Source: Nocardioides dokdonensis FR1436 (GTDB taxonomy: Bacteria > Actinomycetota > Actinomycetes > Propionibacteriales > Nocardioidaceae). Taken from it: a stretch of DNA of 64,000 nucleotides. The notes below the pieces were generated by a model. It did no database searches. It worked only from the letters and a program-made list of their open reading frames with translations, and was not told the origin of the DNA. This document shows, one piece after another, positions 48,102 to 57,862 of this stretch. The DNA lies in the NCBI RefSeq assembly GCF_001653335.1, contig NZ_CP015079.1, positions 310,001-374,000 of the forward strand, read 5' to 3'. Made by a program: the position numbers and the translations under genes. Position 1 is the stretch's first letter. Every line of letters starts with the position of its first letter.

Positions 48102-48122
48102 TCAGTGGGAAGTAAAGACAGA

Positions 48123-48176
48123 CCCGGGCGTCATGCGACACGGGTCGCGGGGCGACCGGTCGGCATGACGCCCGGG
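48123..48176 (-). promoter_or_regulatory. Stem-loop between groES and groEL
   Basis: CCCGGGCGTCATGC (48123-48136) pairs perfectly with GCATGACGCCCGGG (48163-48176). Inside, GTCGC and GCGAC form a further stem around GGG. It occupies most of the groES-groEL gap. It may attenuate transcription into groEL or guide mRNA cleavage, as known for groESL messages in some bacteria. Confidence 0.75.
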
Positions 48177-48184
48177 CCGGTGGA

Positions 48185-48481
48185 TCAGGAGACGATCGCG
48201 AGGACGTCGCGCGCCGAGAGGATCAGCAGCTCCTGGCCGCCGAACTTCACCTCGGTGCCGCCGTACTTGCTGTAGATGACCTTGTCGCCCACGGAGATGT
48301 CCATGGGGACGCGCTCGTCGCCGTCGTCGTTGAAGCGACCGGGGCCCACGGCCACGACCTCGCCCTCCTGGGGCTTCTCCTTGGCCGTGTCCGGGATGAC
48401 GAGACCGGAAGCAGTGGTCTGCTCGGCCTCGACCTGCTTGACGACGATGCGGTCCTCGAGGGGCTTGATGTTGATCGACAC
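48185..48481 (-). CDS. groES: Co-chaperonin GroES
   Basis: A 98-residue lid subunit of the GroEL-GroES machine. [19 protein letters not shown] begins the beta barrel. The mobile loop [19 protein letters not shown] contacts Gro[19 protein letters not shown] and [11 protein letters not shown] end the protein as expected. The GTG start has GGAGG ten bases upstream and gives the normal family length. Two CIRCE operators lie 107-168 bp upstream. Confidence 0.97.
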   Translation of the reverse strand: MSINIKPLEDRIVVKQVEAEQTTASGLVIPDTAKEKPQEGEVVAVGPGRFNDDGDERVPMDISVGDKVIYSKYGGTEVKFGGQELLILSARDVLAIVS

Positions 48482-48587
48482 GTTGGATCGACCTCCACTT
48501 TCTTGCGCGCGTTGGCTGGTGGAAAACGAAAGGGGTGCTCGCAGGCCCCGGCACGCCGTCGCGGGGATCGCGCCGACCTGGCAAGCG

Positions 48588-48649
48588 TTGGCACACTCAC
48601 AAGGAGAGTGCCAGTTCAAAAACTAGCACTCCCCCTGGAGGAGTGCCAG
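48588..48649. promoter_or_regulatory. Two CIRCE operators (HrcA sites)
   Basis: CTAGCACTC-N9-GAGTGCCAG (48623-48649) matches the CIRCE consensus with one arm mismatch. TTGGCACAC-N9-GAGTGCCAG (48588-48614) keeps the 9-9-9 geometry with two mismatches. They are eight bases apart, between divergent groES and the THUMP-like methyltransferase gene. HrcA would repress groESL until heat stress. The hrcA gene is not in the window. Confidence 0.9.
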
Positions 48650-48676
48650 CGCGGGCGGTCCTGACAGGATCAGCGG

Positions 48677-49837
48677 ATGGACCTCGACGCCTTCCGGTGG
48701 CTGCTCACCGACGACGGGCAGGCCCTGCTCGTGCAGGCCGAGGCCCTCGACCCGGCCGACCCGCTGCGCGCGCAGACCGCGCTGCGCCGCCACGCCGACG
48801 CCGAGCACGCCGCCGCGGCGCTGACCCAGGCGTCGCTGCGTCGGCGCGCGGTCGCGAAGTTCGCTGACCTGGCCCCCCGGCTCTACTTCACCCCCGACGG
48901 CCTGGAGCAGGCCACCCGCCTCAGCGTCGCGCGGCACCGCGCCGCCCGGCTGCGCGCCTTCGACGCGCTCAGCCTCGTCGACCTCGGCTGCGGCATCGGG
49001 GGCGACCTGCTCGCGGCCGCCGAGCAGGGCCTCGTGTGCGTCGGGGTGGACCTCGACCCGGTGCGCGTCGCGGTCGCCGAGGCCAACCTCGCCGCACTCG
49101 GGCTGGAGGGTGTCGTCGGCCAGGTCGATGCCACCACCCTCGACACCTCCCCCTTCGACGTCGCGTACGCCGACCCTGCCCGACGCTCGGCGCGCGGGCG
49201 CAGCTTCGACGTCGACGACTGGACTCCCCCGTGGTCCTTCGTCGAGGGGCTGCTGCGCCGGGACTCGTGCGTGAAGGTGGCGCCCGGCATCCCGCACGCG
49301 CTGGTGCCCGAGGGCGTCGAGGCCGAGTGGGTCAGCGACCACGGCGAGGTCAAGGAGGCCGCCCTGTGGTCGGGCCGCCTGGCCACCACCCAGCGCCGCG
49401 CGACCGTCATCGGCGGCGGCGGCCTGGCCACCCTCACCGACGAGGACGACCCCGGCGCCGGCACCCGGCCGGTGGGCCGCTACCTCTACGAGCCCGACGG
49501 CGCCGTCATCCGCGCCGGGCTGGTCACGGCGGTCGCGGCCGCGCTCGACGGCGGCCTCCTCGACGAGCACATCGCCTACGTCGGTACCGACACCGCCGCG
49601 CCCACGCCGTTCGCGCGCGGCTACGAGGTGCTCGAGGAGCTGCCCTACCGGGAGAAGGCGCTGCGCGCCGCCCTGCGCGAGCGCGGCGTGGGCCGGTTGA
49701 CGATCAAGAAGCGAGGCGTCGACGTGGTGCCCGAGGAGCTGCGCAAGCGGCTCGCGCTCGCCGGCGACGCGGAGGCCACGATCGTGCTGACCCGGGTCGC
49801 CGGCCAGGGCGCCGCGCTGCTGGTCCGACCTCTCTGA
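48677..49837 (+). CDS. Class I methyltransferase with THUMP-like C-terminal domain
   Basis: A 386-residue protein common in Actinomycetota. A helical start is followed by the SAM-binding motif I VDLGCGIGGDLLAAAEQG near residue 96 and the motif II acid in GVDLDPVRVAVAEANL. The motif IV region reads DVAYADPARRSARGR. The C-terminal part (about 300-386), with REKALRAALRERGVGRLTIK, is the THUMP-like domain, suggesting an RNA substrate. It starts 28 bp after the CIRCE sites, so HrcA might affect its promoter too. Confidence 0.88.
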   Translation: MDLDAFRWLLTDDGQALLVQAEALDPADPLRAQTALRRHADAEHAAAALTQASLRRRAVAKFADLAPRLYFTPDGLEQATRLSVARHRAARLRAFDALSLVDLGCGIGGDLLAAAEQGLVCVGVDLDPVRVAVAEANLAALGLEGVVGQVDATTLDTSPFDVAYADPARRSARGRSFDVDDWTPPWSFVEGLLRRDSCVKVAPGIPHALVPEGVEAEWVSDHGEVKEAALWSGRLATTQRRATVIGGGGLATLTDEDDPGAGTRPVGRYLYEPDGAVIRAGLVTAVAAALDGGLLDEHIAYVGTDTAAPTPFARGYEVLEELPYREKALRAALRERGVGRLTIKKRGVDVVPEELRKRLALAGDAEATIVLTRVAGQGAALLVRPL

Positions 49838-49843
49838 CGACGC

Positions 49844-50458
49844 TCAGGCGGGGCCGAGCGCCGCCTTCTCCGCACCGATGGTGGTGTCGGGGCCGTGGCC
49901 GGTGTGCACCACGGTCTCCTCGGGCAGGTCGAGGAGACGCGTCCGGATGGAGTCCACGATGACGTCCTCGTCGCTGAACGAGCGACCGGTGGCGCCGGGA
50001 CCGCCCTGGAACAGGGTGTCCCCGCTGAACAGCACCCCCAGTGCGGGAGCGTGGAAGCAGACCGCCCCCGGTGCGTGACCCGGCGTGTGGATCGCGCGCA
50101 GCGTGATCCCGCCGATCATGATCTCGAAGCCGTCACCGAGGTCGACGTCCCAGAGGTGGTCGGCGTGGGTGAGCTCCCACAGCGGCCGATCGTCGGGGTG
50201 CAGCATGATCGGCGCCACCGCGCGCTCCCGCAGCTGCGGGGCGACCCGGCAGTGGTCGTCGTGGGCGTGCGTCAGCAGGATCGCCCGCAGGTTGCGGTCG
50301 CCCACCAGCGCCATGATCGCGTCGACGTCGTGCGGAGCGTCGATGACGACGCACTCGCTGTCGTCGCCGACCACCCAGACGTTGTTGTCGACCTGGTGGG
50401 TCTCGCCGTCGAGGGAGAAGGTCCCCGAGACCACCGCGTGGTCCACCCGGGCGGTCAC
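49844..50458 (-). CDS. MBL-fold metallohydrolase of the mycothiol formaldehyde pathway
   Basis: A 204-residue metallo-beta-lactamase-fold hydrolase. The metal motif THAHDDHCR, then [20 protein letters not shown] and [11 protein letters not shown] are all intact, as in glyoxalase II-type thioesterases. The GTG start overlaps the stop of the mycothiol dehydrogenase in GTGA. In M. tuberculosis a similar gene (Rv2260) follows mscR. A likely role is hydrolysis of the S-formylmycothiol product, but this is inference. Confidence 0.9.
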   Translation of the reverse strand: MTARVDHAVVSGTFSLDGETHQVDNNVWVVGDDSECVVIDAPHDVDAIMALVGDRNLRAILLTHAHDDHCRVAPQLRERAVAPIMLHPDDRPLWELTHADHLWDVDLGDGFEIMIGGITLRAIHTPGHAPGAVCFHAPALGVLFSGDTLFQGGPGATGRSFSDEDVIVDSIRTRLLDLPEETVVHTGHGPDTTIGAEKAALGPA

Positions 50459-51570
50459 GTGAACATCACCACCGAGCGCAGGACCTCGCCCTGGTGCATC
50501 TTCTCGAACGCCGCCTCGATGTCGTCGATGCCGATCTCCTCGCTCACGAACGCGTCGAGGTCGAGGCGACCGGAGGTGTAGAGGTCGGTGAGCATCGGGA
50601 AGTCGCGGCTGGGCAGGCAGTCGCCGTACCAGCTCGACTTCAGCGACCCGCCGCGCCCGAAGACGTCGATGAGCGGGAGGTCGGGGACCTTCATGTCCGG
50701 TGTGGGCACGCCGACCAGCACCACGGTGCCGGCGAGGTCGCGCGCGTAGAACGCCTGCTTCCAGGTCTCGGGGCGACCGACCGCCTCGATGACGACGTCG
50801 GCACCCTCGGCGCCGGGGTAGACCTCGGCGCAGATGCGCTTGATCTCCTCGACCGGGTCCACCTTCGAGGAGTCGATGGTGTGGGTCGCCCCGAAGCCGG
50901 GGGCCTTCTCGAGCTTCTTGGCGTCGATGTCGACGGCGATGACGGGGCTGGCGCCGGAGAGGGCGGCACCGGCGATCGCGGCCATGCCGACCCCGCCGCA
51001 ACCGATCACGGCTGCGGACTTGCCGCGAGTGGTCTCACCGGTGTTGATGGCGGCTCCCAGGCCGGCCATCACGCCGCAGCCCAGCAGGCCGACGGCGGCC
51101 GGACGGGCCTCGGGGTCGACCTTGGTGCACTGCCCGGCCGCGACGAGGGTCTTCTCCGCGAAGGCTCCGATGCCGAGCGCGGGCGACAGCTCGGTGCCCG
51201 CGTCGTCGCCCTCGGCCAACGTCATCTTCTGGGTGGCGTTGTGGGTGTTGAAGCAGTACTGCGGCTCGCCGCGGTTGCAGGCACGGCAGTCGCCGCACAC
51301 CGCACGCCAGTTCAGCACCACGAAGTCACCCGGCGCGACGGTGGTGACACCCTCGCCGACCGACTCCACGATGCCGGCTGCCTCGTGACCGAGCAGGAAC
51401 GGGAACTCGTCGTTGATGCCACCCTCGCGGTAGTGCAGGTCGGTGTGGCACACGCCGCAGGCCTGCACCTGCACCACCGCCTCGCCCGGACCGGGGTCCG
51501 GCACGTTGATCGTGGTCACCTCGACGGGCGCGCCCTTGGCGCGCGCGACGACGGCCTTCACCTGCTGCAT
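50455..51570 (-). CDS. mscR: S-(hydroxymethyl)mycothiol dehydrogenase / S-nitrosomycothiol reductase
   Basis: A 371-residue zinc alcohol dehydrogenase that oxidises the formaldehyde-mycothiol adduct and can reduce S-nitrosomycothiol. Catalytic zinc ligands are Cys in [11 protein letters not shown] and His in [14 protein letters not shown]. The structural zinc set is [15 protein letters not shown]. The NAD site reads [28 protein letters not shown] precedes the ATG. It heads a two-gene operon with the MBL hydrolase and is divergent from an ECF sigma gene. Confidence 0.94.
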   Translation of the reverse strand: MQQVKAVVARAKGAPVEVTTINVPDPGPGEAVVQVQACGVCHTDLHYREGGINDEFPFLLGHEAAGIVESVGEGVTTVAPGDFVVLNWRAVCGDCRACNRGEPQYCFNTHNATQKMTLAEGDDAGTELSPALGIGAFAEKTLVAAGQCTKVDPEARPAAVGLLGCGVMAGLGAAINTGETTRGKSAAVIGCGGVGMAAIAGAALSGASPVIAVDIDAKKLEKAPGFGATHTIDSSKVDPVEEIKRICAEVYPGAEGADVVIEAVGRPETWKQAFYARDLAGTVVLVGVPTPDMKVPDLPLIDVFGRGGSLKSSWYGDCLPSRDFPMLTDLYTSGRLDLDAFVSEEIGIDDIEAAFEKMHQGEVLRSVVMFT

Positions 51571-51711
51571 GACTGGTCCTCTCGATGGTTCGTGGACTGC
51601 TGTGGCCCCATGCAACCCCATCGCGGGCGTGACCCGCCAGGTACCCCCGGGGCTGTTCCAACCATCGGCACCGGCACGGCGTCTGGTCGGTGTGGGACGA
51701 AGAAGGACACG

Positions 51712-52302
51712 ATGCCAGCAGGAGCACGGACCCGGGCGGGTGAGGAGATGAACGGAGTGGCGACCGAAGGGCGACGCGCGCCCACCGACGGCGCACGGCG
51801 CGACGCCGAGTTCACCGAGTACCTCGCCGCCCGCCAGGCGGCCCTGCTGCGCACGGCGTACCTGGTCTGCGGCGACCGGCACCAGGCCGAGGACGTGCTC
51901 CAGACCGCGCTGGCCAAGCTGTACCTCTCCTGGGACAAGGTCCGCGACCGCGGTGCGCTGGACGCCTACGTGCGTCGCATCGTCGTCAACGAGACCACCT
52001 CGGCGTGGCGGCGCCCCTGGCACCGTCGCGAGCGGGCCACCGACGCGCTGCCCGAGACGGCCGCCCACCACGACGCGTACGACGAGGGGCGGTCGGCGGC
52101 GCTGTGGGCGGTCGTGCGCTCGCTGCCGCCCAAGGCGCGCGCCGTGGTGGTGCTGCGCTACTACGAGCAGCTCACCGAGGCCGAGACCGCGCAGGCGCTG
52201 GGCGTCTCGACCGGCACCGTGAAGTCCCAGTGCAACCGGGCGATGGCCCTGCTCCGCGAACGCACACCGGCACACCTGCACCCCCGGGAGGAGGAGCGAT
52301 GA
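51712..52302 (+). CDS. SigE-family ECF RNA polymerase sigma factor
   Basis: A 196-residue sigma factor. Region 2 (about residues 35-95) contains [20 protein letters not shown] and the [10 protein letters not shown] helix. Region 4 (about 125-180) has [20 protein letters not shown] and [15 protein letters not shown] as its helix-turn-helix. It belongs to the actinobacterial SigE-like group of short ECF factors. ATG 51712 has AAGGA four bases upstream; ATG 51748 is an alternative. Its stop overlaps the start of a membrane-anchored partner. Confidence 0.92.
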   Translation: MPAGARTRAGEEMNGVATEGRRAPTDGARRDAEFTEYLAARQAALLRTAYLVCGDRHQAEDVLQTALAKLYLSWDKVRDRGALDAYVRRIVVNETTSAWRRPWHRRERATDALPETAAHHDAYDEGRSAALWAVVRSLPPKARAVVVLRYYEQLTEAETAQALGVSTGTVKSQCNRAMALLRERTPAHLHPREEER

Positions 52303-53462
52303 ACGAGCACCTGCGCAGCGACGAGGTCGGCGCGGCCCTGCAGCGCGAGGTCTCCGACCTGCACGACACCCCGCTCACCCTCGGCGACGTCCGTGGTCGG
52401 GCCCGGCGCATCCAGCGCCGTCGGCACGGCGTCCGTGCCGCGGCCGCCGTGACGCTCGCCGCCGTGGCCGTCCCGGCGGTCCTGCTCCTCGGCGGCACCG
52501 ACGACCGGACCGACGGTGTCGACCCCGCGACCCCCACGCCCCCCGGCACCTCGGGCACCGCGGTGCTGCACGACGGCACCGTGACCCTCGGCGACGGGCG
52601 CACCGTCGACCTGGCGATCGGCGACGCCGCCGTGTCCTCGCTCGGGGTGCTCAGCGACGGGCGGATGGTGCTGACCACCAACACGCCGGAGGTGGTGCAG
52701 GTGCTCAGTGCCGACGGCTCGGAGGCGGCGACCTACCCGGTGGAGCTCAACACCTTCGCGATGGGACCGACCGACGACACCGCGGCCTGGATCGCCCCGG
52801 ACGGCCGGGTCCAGGTCCTCGAGGCGGGGATCCGCGAGCCGATCGGCCTGCAGGCCCTGCCGCAGCGTCGCCGCACGTTCTGGACGGTCGACGCCGTGAT
52901 CGGGGACGAGTGCCTGATGAGCGGCAGCGGCTGCCGGGTCCTGGCCAGCGACGGGGACCACACCACGACCGTGGTGACCATGGAGGGCGTCGCCGACCTC
53001 GAGGCCGACGAGGCCTTCTCGGTGAGTGATGTCAGCCGGGACGGTGGCACCTGGGCGGTCGCATTCCGTCCGGGGAGGAACGAGCAGTTCGGCTGCAGCG
53101 GCCTGTACGACGTGGCCTCCGACGCCGTGGTCGCGCGCACCTGCGAGACCTCGAACCTGGAGTTCGCCCCGGACGGACAGCACCTGCTCGGGACTCGGGG
53201 TGACAACAACATGGACGGCCGGGTCACCGTGCTCGACCGCGACCTGACCACCGTCCTGACCTACCAGGGTGTGCGCGACATGGTCGTCAGCCGGTCGGCC
53301 TGGGCCGATGCCGAGGCGTTGCTGCTCGCGGTGGTCGGGTTCGAGGACCAGCAGTGGTCCCTGCTGCGGGTGCCGATCGACGGTTCGGACCCGACCACGG
53401 TCATGGGGCCGGTCGACGGCGGGAACCCTGAGCTCGAGTCCGAGTTCCTGCCCTCGATGTAG
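52299..53462 (+). CDS. Membrane-anchored beta-propeller-like protein, possible sigma partner
   Basis: A 387-residue protein coupled to the sigma gene through ATGA overlap. Residues 1-45 are cytoplasmic and basic, one helix follows ([20 protein letters not shown], about 46-66), and the rest is an extracytoplasmic beta-rich domain with repeated DG turns, like a propeller. It contains no zinc-binding anti-sigma motif, so anti-sigma function is only suggested by position. Two cysteine pairs ([11 protein letters not shown] and FGCSG...RTC) may be disulfides. Confidence 0.8.
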   Translation: MNEHLRSDEVGAALQREVSDLHDTPLTLGDVRGRARRIQRRRHGVRAAAAVTLAAVAVPAVLLLGGTDDRTDGVDPATPTPPGTSGTAVLHDGTVTLGDGRTVDLAIGDAAVSSLGVLSDGRMVLTTNTPEVVQVLSADGSEAATYPVELNTFAMGPTDDTAAWIAPDGRVQVLEAGIREPIGLQALPQRRRTFWTVDAVIGDECLMSGSGCRVLASDGDHTTTVVTMEGVADLEADEAFSVSDVSRDGGTWAVAFRPGRNEQFGCSGLYDVASDAVVARTCETSNLEFAPDGQHLLGTRGDNNMDGRVTVLDRDLTTVLTYQGVRDMVVSRSAWADAEALLLAVVGFEDQQWSLLRVPIDGSDPTTVMGPVDGGNPELESEFLPSM

Positions 53463-53483
53463 GTCGCCGGCGCGCGGCCGTCC

Positions 53484-54074
53484 TCAGCGCCACTCGAGCG
53501 AGGCCAGCACCGAGTCCACGGCGCGCTGGTGCGCCTTCACGCTCCCGGAGGTCTCGACCTCCACCTCCACCGTCGAGGCCTCCGTGGTCCCGACGATGGC
53601 GAGGAAGACGAAGTACGGTCCCCGCTCGCTGGTCCCCACGAAGGTGCGACCCTCGACTCCCCCGACCTCGAGGTCCTCGCCCGGCCCGACGTCGAACCCC
53701 TGCCGGTCGCGGAACGCCTCCAGCGTCAGGTCGGCGTACTCGTCGAGATCAGGGCTGGACAGCACGGGGAAGCTGCTGATGCTGATGTACCCGGTCTGGC
53801 TGCCGTACGTGGCGCCGCTCTGGCTGCCCCCGTCCCGGATCTGGACGATCCAGTCCTGGTCCGGCATCCGGATGGCGGCCTCGGGCACCTTCAGCCGTGG
53901 ACCCGTGGCCTCGTCCACCTGCGGCTCCGGGGCCGACGAGCTCGACGGCTCCTCCGACGGGGAGGTGGACGTGGACGGCGCGGCCTCGGACGACGGGCTC
54001 CCGTCCTCGCCTCCGCACCCCGCGGTCGCCAGCGCCAGGCTGAGCAGGAGTGCGATGGCGACACGCGTTCTCAT
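53484..54074 (-). CDS. Lipoprotein, unknown function
   Basis: A 196-residue exported lipoprotein. The signal is MRTRVAIALLLSLALATAGC, with the lipobox LATAGC giving lipidation at Cys20. A Ser/Pro/Glu-rich linker to about residue 48 is followed by a compact domain with IRMPDQDWIVQIRDGG and FPVLSSPDLDEYADLTLEAF. No enzyme motif is seen. GGAG lies five bases before the ATG. It is convergent with the sigma-partner gene. Confidence 0.85.
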   Translation of the reverse strand: MRTRVAIALLLSLALATAGCGGEDGSPSSEAAPSTSTSPSEEPSSSSAPEPQVDEATGPRLKVPEAAIRMPDQDWIVQIRDGGSQSGATYGSQTGYISISSFPVLSSPDLDEYADLTLEAFRDRQGFDVGPGEDLEVGGVEGRTFVGTSERGPYFVFLAIVGTTEASTVEVEVETSGSVKAHQRAVDSVLASLEWR

Positions 54075-54204
54075 GACGTCTCCGAGATGGCTGAGGGTGC
54101 TGGGCTCGGACACCGTACAGCGCCGGTTCCGTCGGTTTGCCCACCCGCGCACGCGGGTATCCCCTGTGCAGCACACCTCTCTCTCGGACACGGAGCCTCC
54201 ATCG

Positions 54205-54627
54205 ATGTATCTCGCGGAACTGGCCACCGCCATGCAGTCCTTGGCGATCGAGCAGACCAACATCGACCGCGTCATCGCGGCCCTCCAGGAGTGCACGGAC
54301 GGGAGCTGGGACGCCCAGTTCGCGAGCGACGCCGCCATCGCGCCGCCGTCGTTCGGAGGCGCCGACAGCGCCGCCACCCTCGGGATGCACCATGACCGGG
54401 CGCACCAGGTCATGACGGAGACCGTGACGGGCATCGTCGCCGACCTGACGGCCTTCGCGGACGGCGTGCACGCGGCCGCCCGCCTCATCACGGATGCGGA
54501 CGAGAGCGTCGCCGCGTCGCTGACCGACAAGCAGCGTGCCGTGGAGCTGATGAACGACGCCTGGCTCACCTCGGAGGGCGACTCGGCCTACGACCGGGCT
54601 CGCAACGACCAGGGCGGGCAGGACTGA
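54205..54627 (+). CDS. WXG-like small helical protein
   Basis: A 140-residue all-helical protein. A Ser-Trp turn (CTDGSWDAQFASDAA) lies near residue 35, and a long second helical part follows. It has no signal peptide. It overlaps the next PPE-like gene by one base (TGATG), recalling the EsxA/PE plus PPE pairs of type VII systems. The match is structural only; no named family was recognised. The start has GGAG 11 bases upstream. Confidence 0.62.
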   Translation: MYLAELATAMQSLAIEQTNIDRVIAALQECTDGSWDAQFASDAAIAPPSFGGADSAATLGMHHDRAHQVMTETVTGIVADLTAFADGVHAAARLITDADESVAASLTDKQRAVELMNDAWLTSEGDSAYDRARNDQGGQD

Positions 54628-55955
54628 TGGGGCAGGAGGAGTCCCGGCTCGCGCGCACGGTCAGCGGGGCCAACGTCGCCGACGTGGGGCGGTCCGAGGC
54701 CCGATGGCGAGAGGGCGGGCGCAAGCTCCGGGAGGTCCACCGCGCCCTGGAGCAGGCCCGCGACGACGTGAGCGCCGGGTTCGGCAGCGGGTCGAGCGTC
54801 AGCCGTGAGGCCGCGACCGCCTTCGCCGAGGTCGCGCAGAAGGCTGCGGACCGTGCCGAGCAGATGGAGCAGGCGAGCAGTGCGCTCGCCCGCTCGTCGG
54901 ACGCGCTGGCCAAGGCGGAGGCGGAGCACCGCGCGCTGGGTCCTGCGCCGTCGGAGCCGACGCCGCCCGAGCGCACCCCCGGCATGCCCGAGTCCGCTGA
55001 CACCATGCGCGCCGAGCAGACCTACGGCCGCAACCTGGGCGCCTACAACACGATGATGGCCGACCGCGAGACGCGGGCCAAGCAGCGGTCCGACGAGGTC
55101 GAGACCACCTACACCGAGTCCACCGAGGTGATGCGACGCATCCACGGCGAACCCGACGAGCGGGTGATGCGCGACGCCGCCGGCGGTGGCCGCGGGGGCA
55201 GCGGTGACGGAACCGGCTCCGGATCGGGGTCCGGCGGTGGCGGGGGGAGCACCCCGTCCAGCGGCGGTCGCTACACCCCCACCTCGTCCCACGCCGACCC
55301 GCACCAGCCGCACCCCGACGGCCAGACCGGCACCGACCCGATCCCGGACAGGCACCCGGACGACGCCTCCACGGACCAGACGTCCTCGCCGGACACCGAC
55401 GCGCCGGACAACGCGCCCTCGGTGCTGGGCCAGCCCCTCCCCCCGGGCTCCAGCGGCACGGGGGGCTCCGGCGGGCTCACCGCCGGTCTGGGCGGGGGTC
55501 TCGCCGGCAGCGCCGTGATGGGCGGAGCCGTCGTCCTCGGCGGTCGGCTGGCCGGCGGCATGGGCGCGACCCCGGTGGCCGGGGCCTCGGCCGGCTCGAC
55601 CGGGGGCAGGCCCACCAGCGCACGGCCCATCGGGACCGGCCGGACCTCGGGCGGCGCCACGCTCGGTCGGGGCGCCGCGGCGACGGGCTCCCCCACCGGC
55701 TCACGCGGCGGGGCGACGGGCGCCACGGGCGCGCGCGGCGGGACCGGTGCGGCGGGCACGCGCGGAGCCGGCGGGGCACGCGGCGCGGCCGCTGGTCAGG
55801 CGGGTTCACGAGGAGCAGGCGGTGCCGGGCGTGGTGCTGCCGGCGGTGCCACCGGCCGCGGCAAGAAGGGCGACACCCGGGCGCCGGACCAGGAGTTCTT
55901 CGCCACCGAGGACGACTGGACCGACGACGAGGGCCACCAGGCCGTCCTCGACTGA
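54627..55955 (+). CDS. PPE-like protein with glycine-rich C-terminal region
   Basis: A 442-residue protein. Residues 1-180 are helical with charged heptads (ARWREGGRKLREVHRALEQA), like an ESX/PPE helical domain. A Gly/Ser/Pro-rich disordered segment runs from about 185 to 285. Residues about 285-415 are extremely rich in Gly, Ala and Arg (GATGARGGTGAAGTRGAG type). The acidic end is FFATEDDWTDDEGHQAVLD. Similar C-termini occur in surface or secreted actinobacterial proteins. Function unknown. Confidence 0.65.
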   Translation: MGQEESRLARTVSGANVADVGRSEARWREGGRKLREVHRALEQARDDVSAGFGSGSSVSREAATAFAEVAQKAADRAEQMEQASSALARSSDALAKAEAEHRALGPAPSEPTPPERTPGMPESADTMRAEQTYGRNLGAYNTMMADRETRAKQRSDEVETTYTESTEVMRRIHGEPDERVMRDAAGGGRGGSGDGTGSGSGSGGGGGSTPSSGGRYTPTSSHADPHQPHPDGQTGTDPIPDRHPDDASTDQTSSPDTDAPDNAPSVLGQPLPPGSSGTGGSGGLTAGLGGGLAGSAVMGGAVVLGGRLAGGMGATPVAGASAGSTGGRPTSARPIGTGRTSGGATLGRGAAATGSPTGSRGGATGATGARGGTGAAGTRGAGGARGAAAGQAGSRGAGGAGRGAAGGATGRGKKGDTRAPDQEFFATEDDWTDDEGHQAVLD

Positions 55956-55968
55956 GGGTCGTGCCGGC

Positions 55969-57024
55969 TCAGCCGGCGAGCACCTCGGAGACCGGCAGGC
56001 TGGAGTCGGCCGGCAGGTCCAGCGACGACGGGGTGCGACCGCGCGCCACCATCTCGGCGCCGAGGGCGGCCACCATGGCGCCGTTGTCGGTGCACAGTCC
56101 CGGCCGCGGCACGCGCACCCGGATGCCCAGCTTCTCCGCGCGCTCCTCGGCGAGCTGGCGCAGCCGGGAGTTGGCGGCCACGCCCCCGCCGATGAGCAGG
56201 TGGTCGATGCCCTCGCTGGAGGCGGCATCGAGAGCCTTGCGCACCAGCACGTCGCAGACCGCCTCCTGGAACGAGGCGGCCACGTCGGCGACCGGCACCG
56301 GCTCCCCCGCCCGCTCCCGCGCCTCGACCCAGCGGGCGACCGCGGTCTTGAGGCCCGAGAAGGAGAAGTCGAAGCGGTGCCGCTCGACGTCGCGGCGCGC
56401 GGTCAGCCCCCGGGGGAAGTCGATGTAGACGCTGCTGCCCTCGCGGGCGATCCGGTCGATGTGCGGGCCCCCCGGGAACGGCAGGCCGAGCAGCCGGGCG
56501 ACCTTGTCGAAGGCCTCCCCCGCCGCGTCGTCGATGGTCTCGCCCATCGGCGCCACGCCCACGGTCACGTCCTCGACGCGGAGCAGGCTCGAGTGGCCAC
56601 CGCTGACCAGCAGCGCCAGGCACGGCTCGGGCAGGGGGCCGTGCTCGAGCTGGTCGACCGCGACGTGCGAGGCCAGGTGGTTCACGCCGTACAGCGGCTT
56701 GCCCAGCCCGAGAGCCAGCGCCTTGGCCGAGGCCACCCCCACCAGCAGCGCCCCGGCCAGGCCGGGGCCGTTGGTCACCGCGATCGCGTCGACGTCGCGC
56801 AGCGCGATGCCCGCGGTGTCGCAGGCGCGCTCGATGGTGGGCACCATCGCCTCCAGGTGGGCCCGGCTCGCGACCTCGGGGACGACGCCACCGAAGCGCG
56901 CGTGCTCGTCGACGCTGCTCGCGACCGCGTCGGCCAGCAGCGTGTGCCCGCGCACGATGCCGACACCGGTCTCGTCGCAGGAGGTCTCGATCCCCAGCAC
57001 CAGCGGCTCATTCACGCCGCTCAT
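55969..57024 (-). CDS. tsaD: tRNA threonylcarbamoyladenosine transferase subunit TsaD
   Basis: A 351-residue essential enzyme that transfers threonylcarbamoyl to A37 of ANN-decoding tRNAs, with Tsa[14 protein letters not shown] starts the ASKHA fold. [10 protein letters not shown] provides the metal histidines. [21 protein letters not shown] and [14 protein letters not shown] are family motifs. ATG 57024 fits the family; GTG 57015 is close. In relatives rimI and tsaB lie directly beside it, but here a GNAT gene in opposite orientation separates them. Confidence 0.97.
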   Translation of the reverse strand: MSGVNEPLVLGIETSCDETGVGIVRGHTLLADAVASSVDEHARFGGVVPEVASRAHLEAMVPTIERACDTAGIALRDVDAIAVTNGPGLAGALLVGVASAKALALGLGKPLYGVNHLASHVAVDQLEHGPLPEPCLALLVSGGHSSLLRVEDVTVGVAPMGETIDDAAGEAFDKVARLLGLPFPGGPHIDRIAREGSSVYIDFPRGLTARRDVERHRFDFSFSGLKTAVARWVEARERAGEPVPVADVAASFQEAVCDVLVRKALDAASSEGIDHLLIGGGVAANSRLRQLAEERAEKLGIRVRVPRPGLCTDNGAMVAALGAEMVARGRTPSSLDLPADSSLPVSEVLAG

Positions 57025-57088
57025 CGTCGCACGCCCGGACGTCCGCCCCGCGCCCAGATCCACGTCCCCCACCGGGCATGATCCACGG

Positions 57089-57862
57089 GTGCAGGAGATC
57101 TCGGTCGCGGAGCTGCTCCGGACGACGCCCCACCGGTTCGTGCAGCACCAGGTGGACCCCGCGGTGGCGGCGCGGGCCTGGGTCGCCGGCACCGCGGCGG
57201 TGGTGGAGAACCACCCCCGCTGGACCGGTCCGGCCCCGGGACCGCAGCTGGTGTGCCTCGGCCCGCCCGACGACCTCGCCGGGCTGATGGCCCAGGTCGC
57301 CGCGGCCCGGCCGGTCCCGTGGCGCTTCACCGTCGAGGCGGCGGCCTACGACGCACTCCCGGCGGCCTGGGCGCACGACGCCGCCACGCACTGGGACTGG
57401 ATGCTGCTGCGCGAAGCACCCGCCGAGCCCACTCCCGACGTCGTCGACGTGGGCGGACGCGAGGACCTGGTGCACCTGATCGACGCGGGCAATCCCGGCT
57501 CCTTCGCCCGACCGGGAAGTCCCGGGGTCGAGGTGTGGCTGGGCGTCGTCGAGGACGGCCGGCTCGTCGCTGCGGGAGCCGTGACCCGCCAGCACGACGG
57601 TACCGGGCAGCTGCGTGGCATCACCGTGCTGCCCGGCCACGAGCGCCGCGGGCTGGGCCGCCGCGTCTCCACCGCCCTGACCCGTCGTGCCCTCGCCGGG
57701 CGCTCGGGCACCGCCAGCCTGGGCGTCTACTCCGACAACGCGCCCGCGGTGCACGTCTACCGGCAGCTGGGCTACCGCACCGCGCACACCTTCCGCTCGG
57801 GTCAGCCGCAGCGGGGTCCGACGCCGCGGCGCAGCACGACCGCGGTGGCGCCGTCCCGGTAG
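57089..57862 (+). CDS. GNAT family N-acetyltransferase
   Basis: A 257-residue protein. The N-terminal ~125 residues are of unclear fold, and the GNAT domain covers about 130-240 with motif [21 protein letters not shown] and motif [23 protein letters not shown] 57089 lacks a ribosome site and may be leaderless. The gene is divergent from tsaD and its 3' end overlaps the 3' end of rimI by 61 bp. The substrate is unknown. Confidence 0.8.
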   Translation: MQEISVAELLRTTPHRFVQHQVDPAVAARAWVAGTAAVVENHPRWTGPAPGPQLVCLGPPDDLAGLMAQVAAARPVPWRFTVEAAAYDALPAAWAHDAATHWDWMLLREAPAEPTPDVVDVGGREDLVHLIDAGNPGSFARPGSPGVEVWLGVVEDGRLVAAGAVTRQHDGTGQLRGITVLPGHERRGLGRRVSTALTRRALAGRSGTASLGVYSDNAPAVHVYRQLGYRTAHTFRSGQPQRGPTPRRSTTAVAPSR

